Below are positions 17,298-26,980 of a stretch of 64,000 nt of DNA, one piece after another; positions within the stretch are counted from its first letter, which is position 1; the number at the start of each line of letters is the position of its first letter. Under the pieces are notes generated by a model. The model searched no databases, was not told the DNA's origin, and saw only the letters and a list, made by a program, of their open reading frames with translations. This stretch comes from Flavobacteriaceae bacterium GSB9 (GTDB taxonomy: Bacteria > Bacteroidota > Bacteroidia > Flavobacteriales > Flavobacteriaceae). Position numbers and translations under genes: made by a program. Location: NCBI GenBank assembly GCA_022749295.1, contig CP062007.1, positions 1,550,001-1,614,000 on the forward strand, read 5' to 3'.

Positions 17298-18098
17298 CTA
17301 CAATTTTGTTGCTTTAATCGTAAAAATCAAAGGGTATAATTGGTTTTTTGTTACAAACATACCGTCTTCCGTTTTGGTTAAATCGGGTAAGACGTTGTAT
17401 GGGCTTTCGTTGTGCTCGTTTAAACAGTCTATGTGCAAACCCGCTTCGGTTAAAGCGTTAATGACTTCGCTCAATCCGTGGTTCCAGCCGTATTCTTTGC
17501 TGGTAATTTTAGCATTTTCGTTAGCATAAGTGCCTTCGTATTCTTCGTAAATTACGTCGTCCTGCATATAGCCGTACCTCATTTTTGGTGGTTCGCTTAA
17601 ATAATCGAACATCCAAACAATGGGATGGAATTCGGCTATAAAAAAGGTACCGCCCACTTTTAATCGCTCGGCAATCATTTTTCCCCAAGGTTTTAAATCG
17701 GGTAACCAACCTATCACGCCATAGCTTGTAAACACGATATCAAATTGCTCACTAATGTATTTTGAGGTGTCCAATACATTGCAGCATACAAATTGGGCAT
17801 TCAACTGTAATTGATCATTCAGCTTTTTGGCCAATTTGATGCCCTCTTCACTAATATCAATCCCTGTGCAATTGGCACCCATTCTACCCCAACTCAAGGT
17901 GTCTTGTCCGAAATGACACTGCAAATGCAATAACGACTTTCCTTTAACATCTCCCAAAGCTTCCAACTCGTAGCGCATTAAAGACGATTTTCCTTGTTTA
18001 AACGCTTCAAGATTATACATAGCACTTTTAGCGTGTACCTTTACTTTATCGTTCCAAGTTTGTTTATTGGTTTCGAAATAGGTTTTGTTGGCATCCAT
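17298..18098 (-). CDS. Class I SAM-dependent methyltransferase
   Basis: The 266-residue protein has a Rossmann-like methyltransferase core with motif I in LLHLQCHFGQDTLSWGRMGA, the acidic end of strand 2 in CTGIDISEEGI, and motif IV region DIVFTSYGVIGWLPDL. The glycine-rich loop is slightly atypical (HFGQDT), which is usual for one uncharacterised methyltransferase group. It ends with a hydrophobic strand. The substrate is unknown. Single gene, separated from lipB by 57 bases on the same strand, so it may be read from the lipB promoter. Confidence 0.85.
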   Translation of the reverse strand: MDANKTYFETNKQTWNDKVKVHAKSAMYNLEAFKQGKSSLMRYELEALGDVKGKSLLHLQCHFGQDTLSWGRMGANCTGIDISEEGIKLAKKLNDQLQLNAQFVCCNVLDTSKYISEQFDIVFTSYGVIGWLPDLKPWGKMIAERLKVGGTFFIAEFHPIVWMFDYLSEPPKMRYGYMQDDVIYEEYEGTYANENAKITSKEYGWNHGLSEVINALTEAGLHIDCLNEHNESPYNVLPDLTKTEDGMFVTKNQLYPLIFTIKATKL

Positions 18099-18155
18099 TT
18101 ATAGTTATATTATGAAAAGAATTAAAAATAGGCAAAATGGGCCGTAAACAGTTCT

Positions 18156-18860
18156 TTAACCGCTTACAAATTCTGCTTCAAAAAGATTTGAAAAATGCTT
18201 TAATAGCTTCTCTTTAACCTCAGCTTCAGCCACTCGTTTTTTTCCAAGTTCAACATTTAAAGACGTTACGGCCTTTCCGCGTATCCCACACGGAATAATA
18301 TTATCAAAATACCCCAAATTAGCATTTACATTTAAAGCAAAACCATGCATGGTTACCCAGCGGCTGGCACGTACACCCATGGCACAAATTTTTCGGGCAA
18401 AAGGCGTGCCTACATCTAGCCAAACACCGGTTTCACCCTCGCTTCGCTCAGCTTTTAAACCATATTCGGCCAAGGTTAAAATAATCATTTCTTCGAGCAA
18501 TCGAAGATACTTGTGGATGTCTGTGAAAAAATTATCAAGATCTAAAATGGGATAGCCTACAATTTGCCCAGGACCATGATACGTTATATCACCACCACGA
18601 TTAATTTTATAAAACGTGGCTCCTTTTTCGGTTAGTTGCTCTTCATCAAGCAACAAATTTGACAAATCGCCACTTTTACCTAGTGTATAAACATGCGGAT
18701 GCTCAACAAACAAAAAATAGTTATTCGTTTCGTTATGGACATCTTCTCGCCTATTTTTTATTTTGGTATCAACAATACCTTTAAAAAGCTCTTCTTGAAA
18801 ATCCCAAGTTTGTTTGTAATCTTTAAAGCCTAAATCCTGTAACTGAACGGTTTTATTCAT
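18156..18860 (-). CDS. lipB: Octanoyltransferase
   Basis: LipB moves octanoate from acyl carrier protein to lipoyl domains, making the substrate of LipA. The 234-residue protein has the family signatures RGGDITYHGPGQIVGYPILDL, the catalytic lysine in GTPFARKICAMGVR, and the cysteine region IIPCGIRGKAVTSL. ATG 18860 was preferred over TTG 18869 because it gives the usual MNKTVQLQ-type start. lipA is about 8 kb away on the plus strand. Confidence 0.94.
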   Translation of the reverse strand: MNKTVQLQDLGFKDYKQTWDFQEELFKGIVDTKIKNRREDVHNETNNYFLFVEHPHVYTLGKSGDLSNLLLDEEQLTEKGATFYKINRGGDITYHGPGQIVGYPILDLDNFFTDIHKYLRLLEEMIILTLAEYGLKAERSEGETGVWLDVGTPFARKICAMGVRASRWVTMHGFALNVNANLGYFDNIIPCGIRGKAVTSLNVELGKKRVAEAEVKEKLLKHFSNLFEAEFVSG

Positions 18861-18889
18861 AGGCAACAAAATTACGATATTTTTATGTT

Positions 18890-19048
18890 TTAGCGATTTG
18901 GGTTGTTAAGTATAACCAATGCTGCAATAACACCTGGTACCCAACCGCATAGCCAAAGTAAGAAAACAATAATTATGGAACCGCAGCCTTTATCTAGCAC
19001 AGCAAGGGGCGGACATATAATTGAAAGTATAACTCTCCAAATACTCAT
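18890..19048 (-). CDS. YqaE/Pmp3 family small membrane protein
   Basis: From ATG 19048 the product is 52 residues with two membrane helices joined by a short loop: RVILSIICPPLAVLDKGCGS and FLLWLCGWVPGVIAALVIL, ending in NNPNR. This is the standard Pmp3 pattern, a family linked in yeast and plants to membrane potential and salt tolerance. An upstream ATG at 19093 would add 15 polar residues with no family match. Located 29 bases upstream of lipB on the same strand, possibly co-transcribed. Confidence 0.88.
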   Translation of the reverse strand: MSIWRVILSIICPPLAVLDKGCGSIIIVFLLWLCGWVPGVIAALVILNNPNR

Positions 19049-19171
19049 TTTTAAATTTGATTTTATTGATTGATGATTATCTATATGACGCAAAAAACAC
19101 GACTTCGTTACAAAGAAAACGACACTATTATTAACTAAAATTTTAAAGAAATAATTATTAGTTTAGTAGCC

Positions 19172-20233
19172 ATGACAAAACCATGGCTAATCTTACTTTT
19201 ACTGCTTGTTGGCTTTACAGCTAAAGGCCAATACAAATTTACTGGGCATATTGATAACAACCAATGGCACAACTATGTTTACCTTTCTGCTATTGAAGAC
19301 TACCGAAAAATTTCTGGTGTTTATTTTGAGCAGATTGTGGCCCGAACCTCTACCGATAGCCTTGGATATTTCAGCTTTAAAGGCGACCAACTGGAAGACA
19401 AAAACCGCATTTACAGAATACATGTAGACAACTGTTTTGAAAACGAACAAAACCAAAACCATTTTGACGGGCACTGCGACGATAGCAAAGAGGTTATTTT
19501 TATTGCCAAAAACACCGACACCATTGTATTGCCCGTTACTTTTGGCAACCAAATGTTTTGCGACATAAAATCAACAAACCAAAAATCGGCAGCATTTGTA
19601 AAAATTGATTCTTTGAAAGAAGAAATGAAATTTGCCTTTAGTGAATTTAGAAGTGAGGCCAACCGAAAGCTGAACACCAAAAAGTGGTTTGAAACACTTC
19701 AAAATTACGGCAAAAACCTTAACGAACCTCTGGCCGAACTCTACATATATGCCTTCTTATCGAATCGGGGCAATAATTTTCACGAACATTATTTAGAAGA
19801 TCTTAAAAACAACAACTATTACGAAGGCTTGCTAAACCGATTGAAAAAAACTTATCCAAACTCAACTTATACCGCGCAGTATAAATCTGAATTAAATTCT
19901 GACAAATATATAGTCAATAGTACCACAGAAGCTGATTTCAACTGGAATTTTTTGCTTTACTTTTTACTAGCTGGTTCAGTAGGGCTAAATATTTGGTTTT
20001 GGTCTTCGAGCAGAAAAGACAAAATTAATTCAATCTCAAAAGCCAAAGAACAACTTACCAAACAAGAACAAAATATTTTGGATTTACTACTGCAGGAAAA
20101 GACTAATAAAGAGATTGCCGACACACTTTTTGTAAGCATAAGCACAGTAAAAACACACATAAACAATGTTTACAAAAAACTAAACGTGCAATCTCGAAAG
20201 GAAGCTAAATCACTGTTCAACAAAAACTTATAA
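19172..20233 (+). CDS. Membrane-bound LuxR-type regulator with periplasmic domain
   Basis: The 353-residue protein has a signal peptide (ILLLLLVGFTAKGQ), an extracytoplasmic region of about 230 residues whose first part resembles DUF4369-like carboxypeptidase-regulatory beta domains (YKFTGHIDNNQWHNYVYLSA), a membrane helix at about 258-275, and a C-terminal LuxR-type helix-turn-helix (LTKQEQNILDLLLQEKTNKE, ..., STVKTHINNVYKKLNV). It is a one-component transmembrane sensor. Its target genes are unknown. It faces the 19048 gene divergently. Confidence 0.85.
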   Translation: MTKPWLILLLLLVGFTAKGQYKFTGHIDNNQWHNYVYLSAIEDYRKISGVYFEQIVARTSTDSLGYFSFKGDQLEDKNRIYRIHVDNCFENEQNQNHFDGHCDDSKEVIFIAKNTDTIVLPVTFGNQMFCDIKSTNQKSAAFVKIDSLKEEMKFAFSEFRSEANRKLNTKKWFETLQNYGKNLNEPLAELYIYAFLSNRGNNFHEHYLEDLKNNNYYEGLLNRLKKTYPNSTYTAQYKSELNSDKYIVNSTTEADFNWNFLLYFLLAGSVGLNIWFWSSSRKDKINSISKAKEQLTKQEQNILDLLLQEKTNKEIADTLFVSISTVKTHINNVYKKLNVQSRKEAKSLFNKNL

Positions 20234-20334
20234 AATACCAACCCCGGTACTAGTCCTTTTTTCAACCCTATAAAAGTTTCTTTTACGAAAGTATTTTATG
20301 ATGTTTGTGTTAATATAAATCAAAAATAAGACTT

Positions 20335-20778
20335 ATGAATACAACCATTAAATTACCTCAAACCGTAACTTCCAAATTAATCCTACTCACCTTTTTGGTT
20401 ATTTCAGCCACAAGTTTTTCGCAAGAAGAAGCCAAAAATGAAAAAGTTGGAGTGCTATCCTTTAAAACCGATGTTATTGATTACGGAACAATAGAACATA
20501 AAGCCAATGGTGAACGTACTTTTGAATTTACTAACACGGGCGATGCTCCTATTGTAATTTCAAACGTAAAAACATCATGTGGCTGCACCGTTCCTTCTTA
20601 CGCAAAAGAGCCAATTTTACCTGGAGAGTCCAGCGAAATTAAGGTGAAATATGCCACAAATAGAATTGGCGCCTTCAAAAAAACCATTACAGTACTATCT
20701 AACGCTACAGAACCTTCAAAGGTTATCAGAATAAAAGGTACGGTTTTAAAACCAGAACCTGTACCAGCTGAAAAATAA
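20335..20778 (+). CDS. Exported DUF1573 domain protein
   Basis: The 147-residue protein has a signal peptide (LILLTFLVISATSFSQ) and one Ig-like DUF1573 domain with the usual phrases VIDYGTIEHKANGERTFEF, NTGDAPIVISNVKTSCGCT and KVKYATNRIGAFKKTITVL. The tandem cysteines in SCGCTVPS are the family hallmark. It resembles the partial protein at the left window edge. Function unknown; the family is often associated with the Bacteroidota envelope. Confidence 0.88.
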   Translation: MNTTIKLPQTVTSKLILLTFLVISATSFSQEEAKNEKVGVLSFKTDVIDYGTIEHKANGERTFEFTNTGDAPIVISNVKTSCGCTVPSYAKEPILPGESSEIKVKYATNRIGAFKKTITVLSNATEPSKVIRIKGTVLKPEPVPAEK

Positions 20779-20845
20779 TTTGAACATATATTATTTACAA
20801 AAAAAATCTATGTGATAGTTGTATGCTAATTTTTTGAAAATAACG

Positions 20846-20853
20846 TAATTTTG
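20846..20853 (+). promoter_or_regulatory. Bacteroidota -7 box TAATTTTG
   Basis: TAATTTTG, 43 bases before the lysS ATG, fits TAnnTTTG; a TTG at 20819-20821 lies at the long end of -33 spacing. Confidence 0.55.
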
Positions 20854-20896
20854 CACTCGTCTTTAAAAAAGGCAAAATTCAAAATCAATAATTAGC

Positions 20897-22585
20897 ATGC
20901 AGCTTTCAGAACAAGAATTAGTTAGAAGAGAGAAATTAAACAAACTTCGCGATTTAGGAATCAATCCTTATCCAGCCGAACTGTACCCCGTAACCCATAC
21001 TTCTAAAGAGGTAAAAGACCTATTTGAAGAAGGCAAACAAGTCGTGGTTGCAGGACGCTTAATGATGGTTAAAGTTCAAGGTAAAGCAAGTTTTGCGCAA
21101 TTACAGGATGCTGAAGGAAAAATCCAAATATACTTTAACCGTGACGAAATTTGCCCCGGTGAAGACAAAACCAAATACAACGATGTTTTTAAAAAATTGC
21201 TCGATTTTGGTGACTTTATAGGCATTGAAGGCGAATTGTTTAAAACCAAAGTCGGCGAAAAAACAATAAAGGTTAAAGATTTTACACTGCTTAGTAAGGC
21301 TTTAAAACCACTACCTGTTCCAAAAGAAAAGGATGGCAAAATATACGATGCCTTTACTGATCCCGAGCAACGTTACAGACAACGGTATGCCGATCTAGTG
21401 GTAAATCCGAAAGTAAAAGATGTATTTGTAAAACGCACAAAACTATTTAATGCCATGCGTCAATTTTTTAATGACGCTGGTTATTTTGAAGTAGAAACTC
21501 CTGTTTTACAACCTATTCCGGGAGGTGCTGCTGCACGACCATTTGTAACGCACCACAACTCGCTCGATGTTCCGTTATACATGCGAATTGCCAACGAATT
21601 GTATTTAAAAAGACTAATTGTAGGTGGTTTTGATGGTGTTTATGAGTTTTCTAAAAATTTCAGGAACGAAGGGATGGACAGAACCCACAACCCAGAGTTC
21701 ACCGCCATGGAAATTTATGTAGCCTATAAAGACTACAATTGGATGATGGATTTTTGCGAGCGTCTTTTAGAACATTGTGCTACTGCAGTAAACGGAACCA
21801 CAAAAGTAACTTTTGGCGAACACGAAATAGACTTTAAAGCGCCTTATGCCAGAGTAACTATGGCCGATTCCATAAAGCATTTTACAGGTTTCGACATCAC
21901 GGGAAAAACTGAAGCTGAAATACGTCAGGCAGCTAAAGACCTAGGTGTTGAAGTAGATGAAACCATGGGCAAAGGCAAATTAATTGATGAAATATTCGGC
22001 GAAAAATGTGAAGGTAATTACATCCAACCAACCTTCATAACAGACTACCCAAAGGAAATGAGCCCGCTTTGTAAAGAACATCGAGACAACCCAGAATTGA
22101 CCGAACGTTTTGAGCTTATGGTCTGTGGTAAAGAAATTGCCAACGCCTATTCTGAACTTAACGATCCTATTGATCAACGCGAACGTTTTGAACACCAATT
22201 AAAATTGGCAGCAAAAGGTGATGATGAAGCGACCGAGTTTATCGATTACGATTTTCTTCGTGCTTTAGAATATGGTATGCCACCTACATCGGGCATGGGT
22301 ATTGGCATGGACCGTTTAATTATGTTTTTAACTAACAACCAGTCGATACAAGAGGTATTGTTTTTCCCTCAAATGCGACCTGAGAAAAAAGCCATAGCCG
22401 TTAGTGAAGATGCGAAAGCTGTTATTGAAATATTGAAAAAATCGGAAAAACTCGAACTTGTAGATTTAAAAACACAATCTGGGCTTTCGAACAAAAAATG
22501 GGACAAAACCATAAAAGAACTCACCAAAAATAACTTAGCGAAAGTTGAAAAAACAGAGGATGGGTTATTTGTTGAGATGGTTTAA
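20897..22585 (+). CDS. lysS: Lysyl-tRNA synthetase, class II
   Basis: LysS charges tRNA-Lys. The 562-residue protein has the N-terminal OB anticodon-binding fold (VVVAGRLMMVKVQGKASFAQLQD), motif 1 around FFNDAGYFEVETPVLQ, motif 2 FRNEGMDRTHNPEFTAMEIY and motif 3 GMGIGMDRLIMFLT. It is about 60 residues longer than E. coli LysS: after motif 3 comes a charged helical domain (from KAIAVSEDAK on, with LVDLKTQSGLSNKKWDKTIK) of winged-helix-like character. That extension looks genuine rather than a fused neighbour. Confidence 0.97.
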   Translation: MQLSEQELVRREKLNKLRDLGINPYPAELYPVTHTSKEVKDLFEEGKQVVVAGRLMMVKVQGKASFAQLQDAEGKIQIYFNRDEICPGEDKTKYNDVFKKLLDFGDFIGIEGELFKTKVGEKTIKVKDFTLLSKALKPLPVPKEKDGKIYDAFTDPEQRYRQRYADLVVNPKVKDVFVKRTKLFNAMRQFFNDAGYFEVETPVLQPIPGGAAARPFVTHHNSLDVPLYMRIANELYLKRLIVGGFDGVYEFSKNFRNEGMDRTHNPEFTAMEIYVAYKDYNWMMDFCERLLEHCATAVNGTTKVTFGEHEIDFKAPYARVTMADSIKHFTGFDITGKTEAEIRQAAKDLGVEVDETMGKGKLIDEIFGEKCEGNYIQPTFITDYPKEMSPLCKEHRDNPELTERFELMVCGKEIANAYSELNDPIDQRERFEHQLKLAAKGDDEATEFIDYDFLRALEYGMPPTSGMGIGMDRLIMFLTNNQSIQEVLFFPQMRPEKKAIAVSEDAKAVIEILKKSEKLELVDLKTQSGLSNKKWDKTIKELTKNNLAKVEKTEDGLFVEMV

Positions 22586-22744
22586 ATTTAAAATCCCCCT
22601 TTCAGCAAAAACCTTTATTTTTTAAATTCAAAAAAAATATTATAAATTCGACACCAATTATAGTTGCTATGCAACACCTATTGTAGCTTACAATCACAAC
22701 GCTATTGCACTTCTCTCTTAAATAGCCCCTAACTTATAAATGCA

Positions 22745-24799
22745 ATGTTAAGCAAGCTCAACAAAAAAGTTATTCTTTTACCTTTGGCATCGTTTATTAT
22801 AACATTGCTAATTGTTTTAACAGTTTGGAATAAATACGCAAAAAGCAATAATAAGCTCATTGAAGACAATGTTATCCAAACCGGAAGGCTTATTTCTAAG
22901 GAGTTTAAAAACATTGTTGAAACCGATTTAGCTCAAATCCAGAACCTTAAAAACAGGATTGAGTTCACCAATGGCTTATACCTTAACCATTGGGAAAAGG
23001 ATGCTAGCATGCTTATCGAACAAAACCCTTCGTTTAAATTTCTCGAATGGATAGACAGCACGATGGTAATTCGAAAAATAATGCCGCTAAAAGGCAATGA
23101 AGATGCTTTAAACCTAGATATTTCTCAGTTAGATTACCGCCGGGACGAATGGTTAAAACATCGCGAGAACAATTCGGCAAACATCACACACTGGGTTAAG
23201 CTCACACAAAGCGGACATGCTTTTTTAGTAGATTTCCCTGTTAACTTTCAGGGCCAATTTCAAGGCACCATAACCGGTGGCATGGATTTTAGGAAAAAAT
23301 TCAACAAATTGGCCACAAGTCTTGAAGGCCAATATTCTATTGAATTACGCGACCATAAAAACAACCTTTTCTACAGCCTTAATACCGGAAACAAAATTGA
23401 AAAAGAAAAAAACCTGTTCTACAAAGAATACATTTTAGTCGATAACCTAGATAATCAGGAATGGCAATTGGCAGTATACGCAAGCAATAAGCTTTTAGAT
23501 TTAGATAACAGGCTAATTACAAACATTGCTTTGGGCATTGGTTTTGTGTTTTGTTTTTTAACCAGCTTTTTAGTTTACTTTTATTTAAGGGCAAGAGCGG
23601 GAACCAAATTGGCTTTACAATCAAACGCCAAGCTACAGCATACCAACGAAAAATTAAATATTGAACGTAACCGTGCAGAAAAAGCCTCGAAAGCTAAATC
23701 GGAATTCCTCTCGAACATGAGCCACGAAATACGAACTCCTCTCCACGCCATTTTAGGCTTTATTGAAGTTTTGAAAGGCAGCAAACTAAACAGAACAGAT
23801 CATGAGTATTTAGGGCTAATGGAAAAATCGTCAAACAACTTATTAAATATTATAAACGACATATTAGATATTGAAAAAATAGAATCTGGCGAAACCGAAC
23901 TTATCCAAACCAACTTTAACCCACTTGAAAAAATAAAAGACTTATTAGATGTTAACCAATTCATCTTTTTAAAAAAGAATCTTTATCTAAATTCCAACAT
24001 TAAAAATGTACATGGGCTAAATGTTATTGGAGATGAAAGCAAGTTTATTCAAGTAATAAACAATATTGTAAAAAACGGTCTAAAATTTACCAACACAGGA
24101 GGTGTGAGTTTAAGCTACAGTGAAGCGCTACTGCCTGGAAACAAATTAAATATAAAATTAACGATTAAGGATACAGGGATTGGCATTCCTGAAGATAGAA
24201 TAAACACTATTTTTGATAGGTTTACGCAAGTTGAAAACACCGTAAAAAAACAATACGAAGGCAGTGGTTTAGGCCTCGCTATTTGCAAAGTTTTAATTAA
24301 CATGATGGGAGGACAGATAATGGTTAATAGTACTCCAAACGAAGGTACCTCGTTTAAGTTTAACATGGTGTTCCCTATTGCTAAAAATCAAGCCCCAGAA
24401 AAAAACACCCCATCAAGCAAGAAAATTAACCATACCGACCTAAATGTTTTAATAGTTGATGACAACAATCTAAACGTTATAGTTCTTAAAAAATTCCTTG
24501 AAGATATAGGTATTGAAGCCGATTCGGCAAAAAACGGAAAACTGGCTCTTGATAAATTTAGCCAAAAGGACTACCAGTTAATTTTTATGGATATCCACAT
24601 GCCAGAAATGGATGGATGGGAAGCTACAAAAGAGATTAGAAAACACAATAATGAAGTTATCATTTTTGGGCTTTCAGCAAATGTAACAACGGAAGCCATC
24701 GATAAAGCTCTAGAAAGTGGCATGAACAATTATCTTTCAAAACCATTTAAAAAAGAACACCTATACAAATTATTGTTTTTCTATTTTGGAAACGAATAA
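22745..24799 (+). CDS. Membrane hybrid histidine kinase with periplasmic sensor
   Basis: The 684-residue protein has a membrane helix at about 10-28, a periplasmic sensor of roughly 230 residues (CHASE-like, with FLEWIDSTMVIRKIMPL), a second helix near 258-280, HisKA with His327 (MSHEIRTPLHAIL), HATPase_c (NNIVKNGLKFT, DTGIGIPEDR, GSGLGLAICK) and a receiver with Asp616 (FMDIHMPEMDGW). There is no output DNA-binding domain, so a separate phosphotransfer partner is expected. Single gene, with its own terminator. Confidence 0.92.
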   Translation: MLSKLNKKVILLPLASFIITLLIVLTVWNKYAKSNNKLIEDNVIQTGRLISKEFKNIVETDLAQIQNLKNRIEFTNGLYLNHWEKDASMLIEQNPSFKFLEWIDSTMVIRKIMPLKGNEDALNLDISQLDYRRDEWLKHRENNSANITHWVKLTQSGHAFLVDFPVNFQGQFQGTITGGMDFRKKFNKLATSLEGQYSIELRDHKNNLFYSLNTGNKIEKEKNLFYKEYILVDNLDNQEWQLAVYASNKLLDLDNRLITNIALGIGFVFCFLTSFLVYFYLRARAGTKLALQSNAKLQHTNEKLNIERNRAEKASKAKSEFLSNMSHEIRTPLHAILGFIEVLKGSKLNRTDHEYLGLMEKSSNNLLNIINDILDIEKIESGETELIQTNFNPLEKIKDLLDVNQFIFLKKNLYLNSNIKNVHGLNVIGDESKFIQVINNIVKNGLKFTNTGGVSLSYSEALLPGNKLNIKLTIKDTGIGIPEDRINTIFDRFTQVENTVKKQYEGSGLGLAICKVLINMMGGQIMVNSTPNEGTSFKFNMVFPIAKNQAPEKNTPSSKKINHTDLNVLIVDDNNLNVIVLKKFLEDIGIEADSAKNGKLALDKFSQKDYQLIFMDIHMPEMDGWEATKEIRKHNNEVIIFGLSANVTTEAIDKALESGMNNYLSKPFKKEHLYKLLFFYFGNE

Positions 24800-24863
24800 A
24801 TAGAGATTATACATTAATCAGTAAAACATGTATATGCCCTTACATAACCACCATTAAAAACAA

Positions 24864-24892
24864 AAAGCCAGTTATAAAATAACTGGCTTTCA
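24864..24892 (+). terminator. Rho-independent terminator
   Basis: A 12-bp perfect stem (24864-24875 with 24879-24890) followed by T-rich sequence ends the hybrid kinase transcript. The remaining 24893-25070 holds only AT-rich sequence in which I recognise nothing. Confidence 0.7.
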
Positions 24893-25095
24893 TTAACAAA
24901 CTAAACTTTAACTTTTCTGCATTTTCACAATGCACTAACTAAACTAACACTACAAATAGACGCAATATTTTTCAACTATTAAAGTATTTTTGAAATGTTT
25001 AACACTCTATTTTACAGATTTATAACTTCATTAAGAGTGCTTAATCAATATGTTAAATTTTTTAAGAAGATTTGAATAGGCCATTCATAATTATT

Positions 25096-25103
25096 TATTT
25101 TTG
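25096..25103 (+). promoter_or_regulatory. Promoter with -33 TTTG and -7 TATTTTTG
   Basis: TTTG at 25071-25074, a 21-base spacer and TATTTTTG at 25096-25103 form a complete Bacteroidota promoter. The ATG at 25108 lies only 4 bases after the box, so transcription would begin at or near the start codon. Confidence 0.6.
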
Positions 25104-25107
25104 CCCG

Positions 25108-26328
25108 ATGCTAAAAAAACTATTTTGCTTCATTGTATTCTTGCTTGGCCTTAATACTGCAAACGCTCAAGAACGAGATACTCTTATATTTAAAAATGGT
25201 ATAAGAAACCCTAGTTTTTTAGCAACACATCATTTTGGCATTTTTAGTTCTAGACTAAACACAAACTTTAAATATTCACCTGCAAAAACGCCAACGTTAA
25301 CTATTGATCATGCTAGCGGCAACATATTTCATCCGTATGTAGAAGCATATTATCCTAAAGACCCTGAAATTAGAAAACAGATGTCTCAAGTAATTTGGCA
25401 CGACCGTAGGTTTACATTTCTCGACCAAGAAACTACTCCCGCAGATTATATGAATATAGTTGTTGATGCCGTTATAAAGGAGTTTAGAGTAAAGTTCGAC
25501 ATACCTATAAATAAACAAAACGAACTCAGTTTAAACTTTAGGTCTTACTTAATTACCAAGGGTAAATACCCTTTTTCATTTTTTACAAGCGACGAATCTA
25601 TCGAATGGTTTCATAGCCATATAGCTGGCGGCGAAGACCCCTATGGCAGGCGCTACTATGGCTTGAACCAAGTAAATTTTCGGTATCTAGACCGAAACGG
25701 AAACACAATGACATTAAGGCAAAACAACTTTTTCCTTGGCGGTATTGAGCTAAGCCACTACTATTATCCTAAATTCTCATTTAACAAAACCCACAATATA
25801 TTTATCAATTTTGGAAGTCATTTAGGACTTAACACCTCAAGATTTAATTCGTCAATAGATGCTGGTTTGTCGGTAAATACCATTAAAAAATTCAACTTAA
25901 AAAACAACTACGACATCAATGTGGCCTTTGGCGCCAATGTACTTAGAAAAAATCTTATTAATTTCAAGGACGTAATCGACCTGGGCAACAATAAATATTT
26001 AGGCACGCTTGAAGCCAATTTTGAAATCACAAAATACACCCAAAAAGGTAATTACAATGCTTTCGGAATAAACTTTCAGTCACAAACGCGTTACAACAAA
26101 AAAGAAGAATACGGCTATTTTAAACTGTTGGGCAAATGGCGCGAAATAAACGGAGGTTGGCAAAATGGAGTCTATACACTTTACAGTACTATCCAAAACT
26201 GGAATTTTGTTTACACCTATGGCAGGCCCAATTTTCAACTTTCAATCTACATTAAAGAAGATTTTGAAGTAAACAATGCGCCAGATTTTCAAACGGGCAT
26301 CAGTTTAAGGGTTCCCCTGCTTAAATAA
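25108..26328 (+). CDS. Outer-membrane beta-barrel-like protein of unknown function
   Basis: From ATG 25108 the product is 406 residues, starting with a clean signal peptide (LFCFIVFLLGLNTANAQ). The rest is dominated by alternating aromatic/polar segments such as NQVNFRYLDRNGNTMTLRQN and NFVYTYGRPNFQLSIYI, ending in a hydrophobic strand VPLLK, consistent with an outer-membrane barrel. I do not recognise the family. An in-frame TTG at 25072 would spoil the signal peptide and lies inside the promoter. Confidence 0.75.
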   Translation: MLKKLFCFIVFLLGLNTANAQERDTLIFKNGIRNPSFLATHHFGIFSSRLNTNFKYSPAKTPTLTIDHASGNIFHPYVEAYYPKDPEIRKQMSQVIWHDRRFTFLDQETTPADYMNIVVDAVIKEFRVKFDIPINKQNELSLNFRSYLITKGKYPFSFFTSDESIEWFHSHIAGGEDPYGRRYYGLNQVNFRYLDRNGNTMTLRQNNFFLGGIELSHYYYPKFSFNKTHNIFINFGSHLGLNTSRFNSSIDAGLSVNTIKKFNLKNNYDINVAFGANVLRKNLINFKDVIDLGNNKYLGTLEANFEITKYTQKGNYNAFGINFQSQTRYNKKEEYGYFKLLGKWREINGGWQNGVYTLYSTIQNWNFVYTYGRPNFQLSIYIKEDFEVNNAPDFQTGISLRVPLLK

Positions 26329-26438
26329 TTCATTTTAACGCAATACAATTGTTAACTTTAGTTAAAAAACTGAGCTGGCTTAAACCTTTTTCATTTTTAA
26401 TGGTCTTAAAAGCAGTAAGGACCTAAAAAACAATTAAA

Positions 26439-26906
26439 ATGAAAAAACTGATAATCATTGCAATAGCCTTTGTTTTGGCACAAGGCACTGCATTTGCACA
26501 ACAGGCTCCTAAACCCGGTGGAAAAGACAAAATGCACTTAATGCATACTTTAACGCCCGAGGAATCTGCCACACTGAAAACAAAGCGTATGACCTTGAAT
26601 TTAGACTTAAACAAGGTGCAACAAGACCAGATTTATAAAATAAACCTAGAAAATGCTACCAAGCGAAAGGAAATGCAAGAAACTTGGAAAGCTAGAAAAG
26701 AAAATGGGACATCTGAAAGACCAACAAAAGAAAAGCGTTTGAAAATGATGAATGCCAGATTAGATCATCAAATTGCGATGAAAGCCAAAATGAAGAAGAT
26801 TTTAAACGAGGAGCAATACGCAAAATGGGAAAAATCACTAGCCAAAAGGTCCATGAAAAAGAAACAGAAAAAAATGGCTATGAAAAAGAAAGTTTACAAA
26901 AAATAA
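26439..26906 (+). CDS. Small exported basic protein, Spy/DUF4890-like
   Basis: The 155-residue protein has a signal peptide (LIIIAIAFVLAQGTAFAQ) and a highly basic, helical mature part with a repeat-like phrase KTKRMTLNLDLNKVQQDQIY and later KKILNEEQYAKWEK, as in Spy/CpxP-type and DUF4890 periplasmic helical proteins. The C-terminus is almost solely lysine, arginine and methionine (KRSMKKKQKKMAMKKK). Probably a periplasmic chaperone-like or nucleic-acid/polyanion-binding protein; this is inferred from family resemblance only. Confidence 0.75.
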   Translation: MKKLIIIAIAFVLAQGTAFAQQAPKPGGKDKMHLMHTLTPEESATLKTKRMTLNLDLNKVQQDQIYKINLENATKRKEMQETWKARKENGTSERPTKEKRLKMMNARLDHQIAMKAKMKKILNEEQYAKWEKSLAKRSMKKKQKKMAMKKKVYKK

Positions 26907-26937
26907 AATTTGGTTGATTTTAGTTTAGTTTGTTGAT

Positions 26938-26980
26938 GAAAACGCATTTCTAATTTCTCGGAAATGCGTTTTCTCTTTTT
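26938..26980. terminator. Bidirectional terminator
   Basis: A 13-bp stem (26938-26950 with 26961-26973) with a T run to 26980 separates the convergent 26439 gene and hemL; the 3' arm overlaps the hemL stop. Confidence 0.75.
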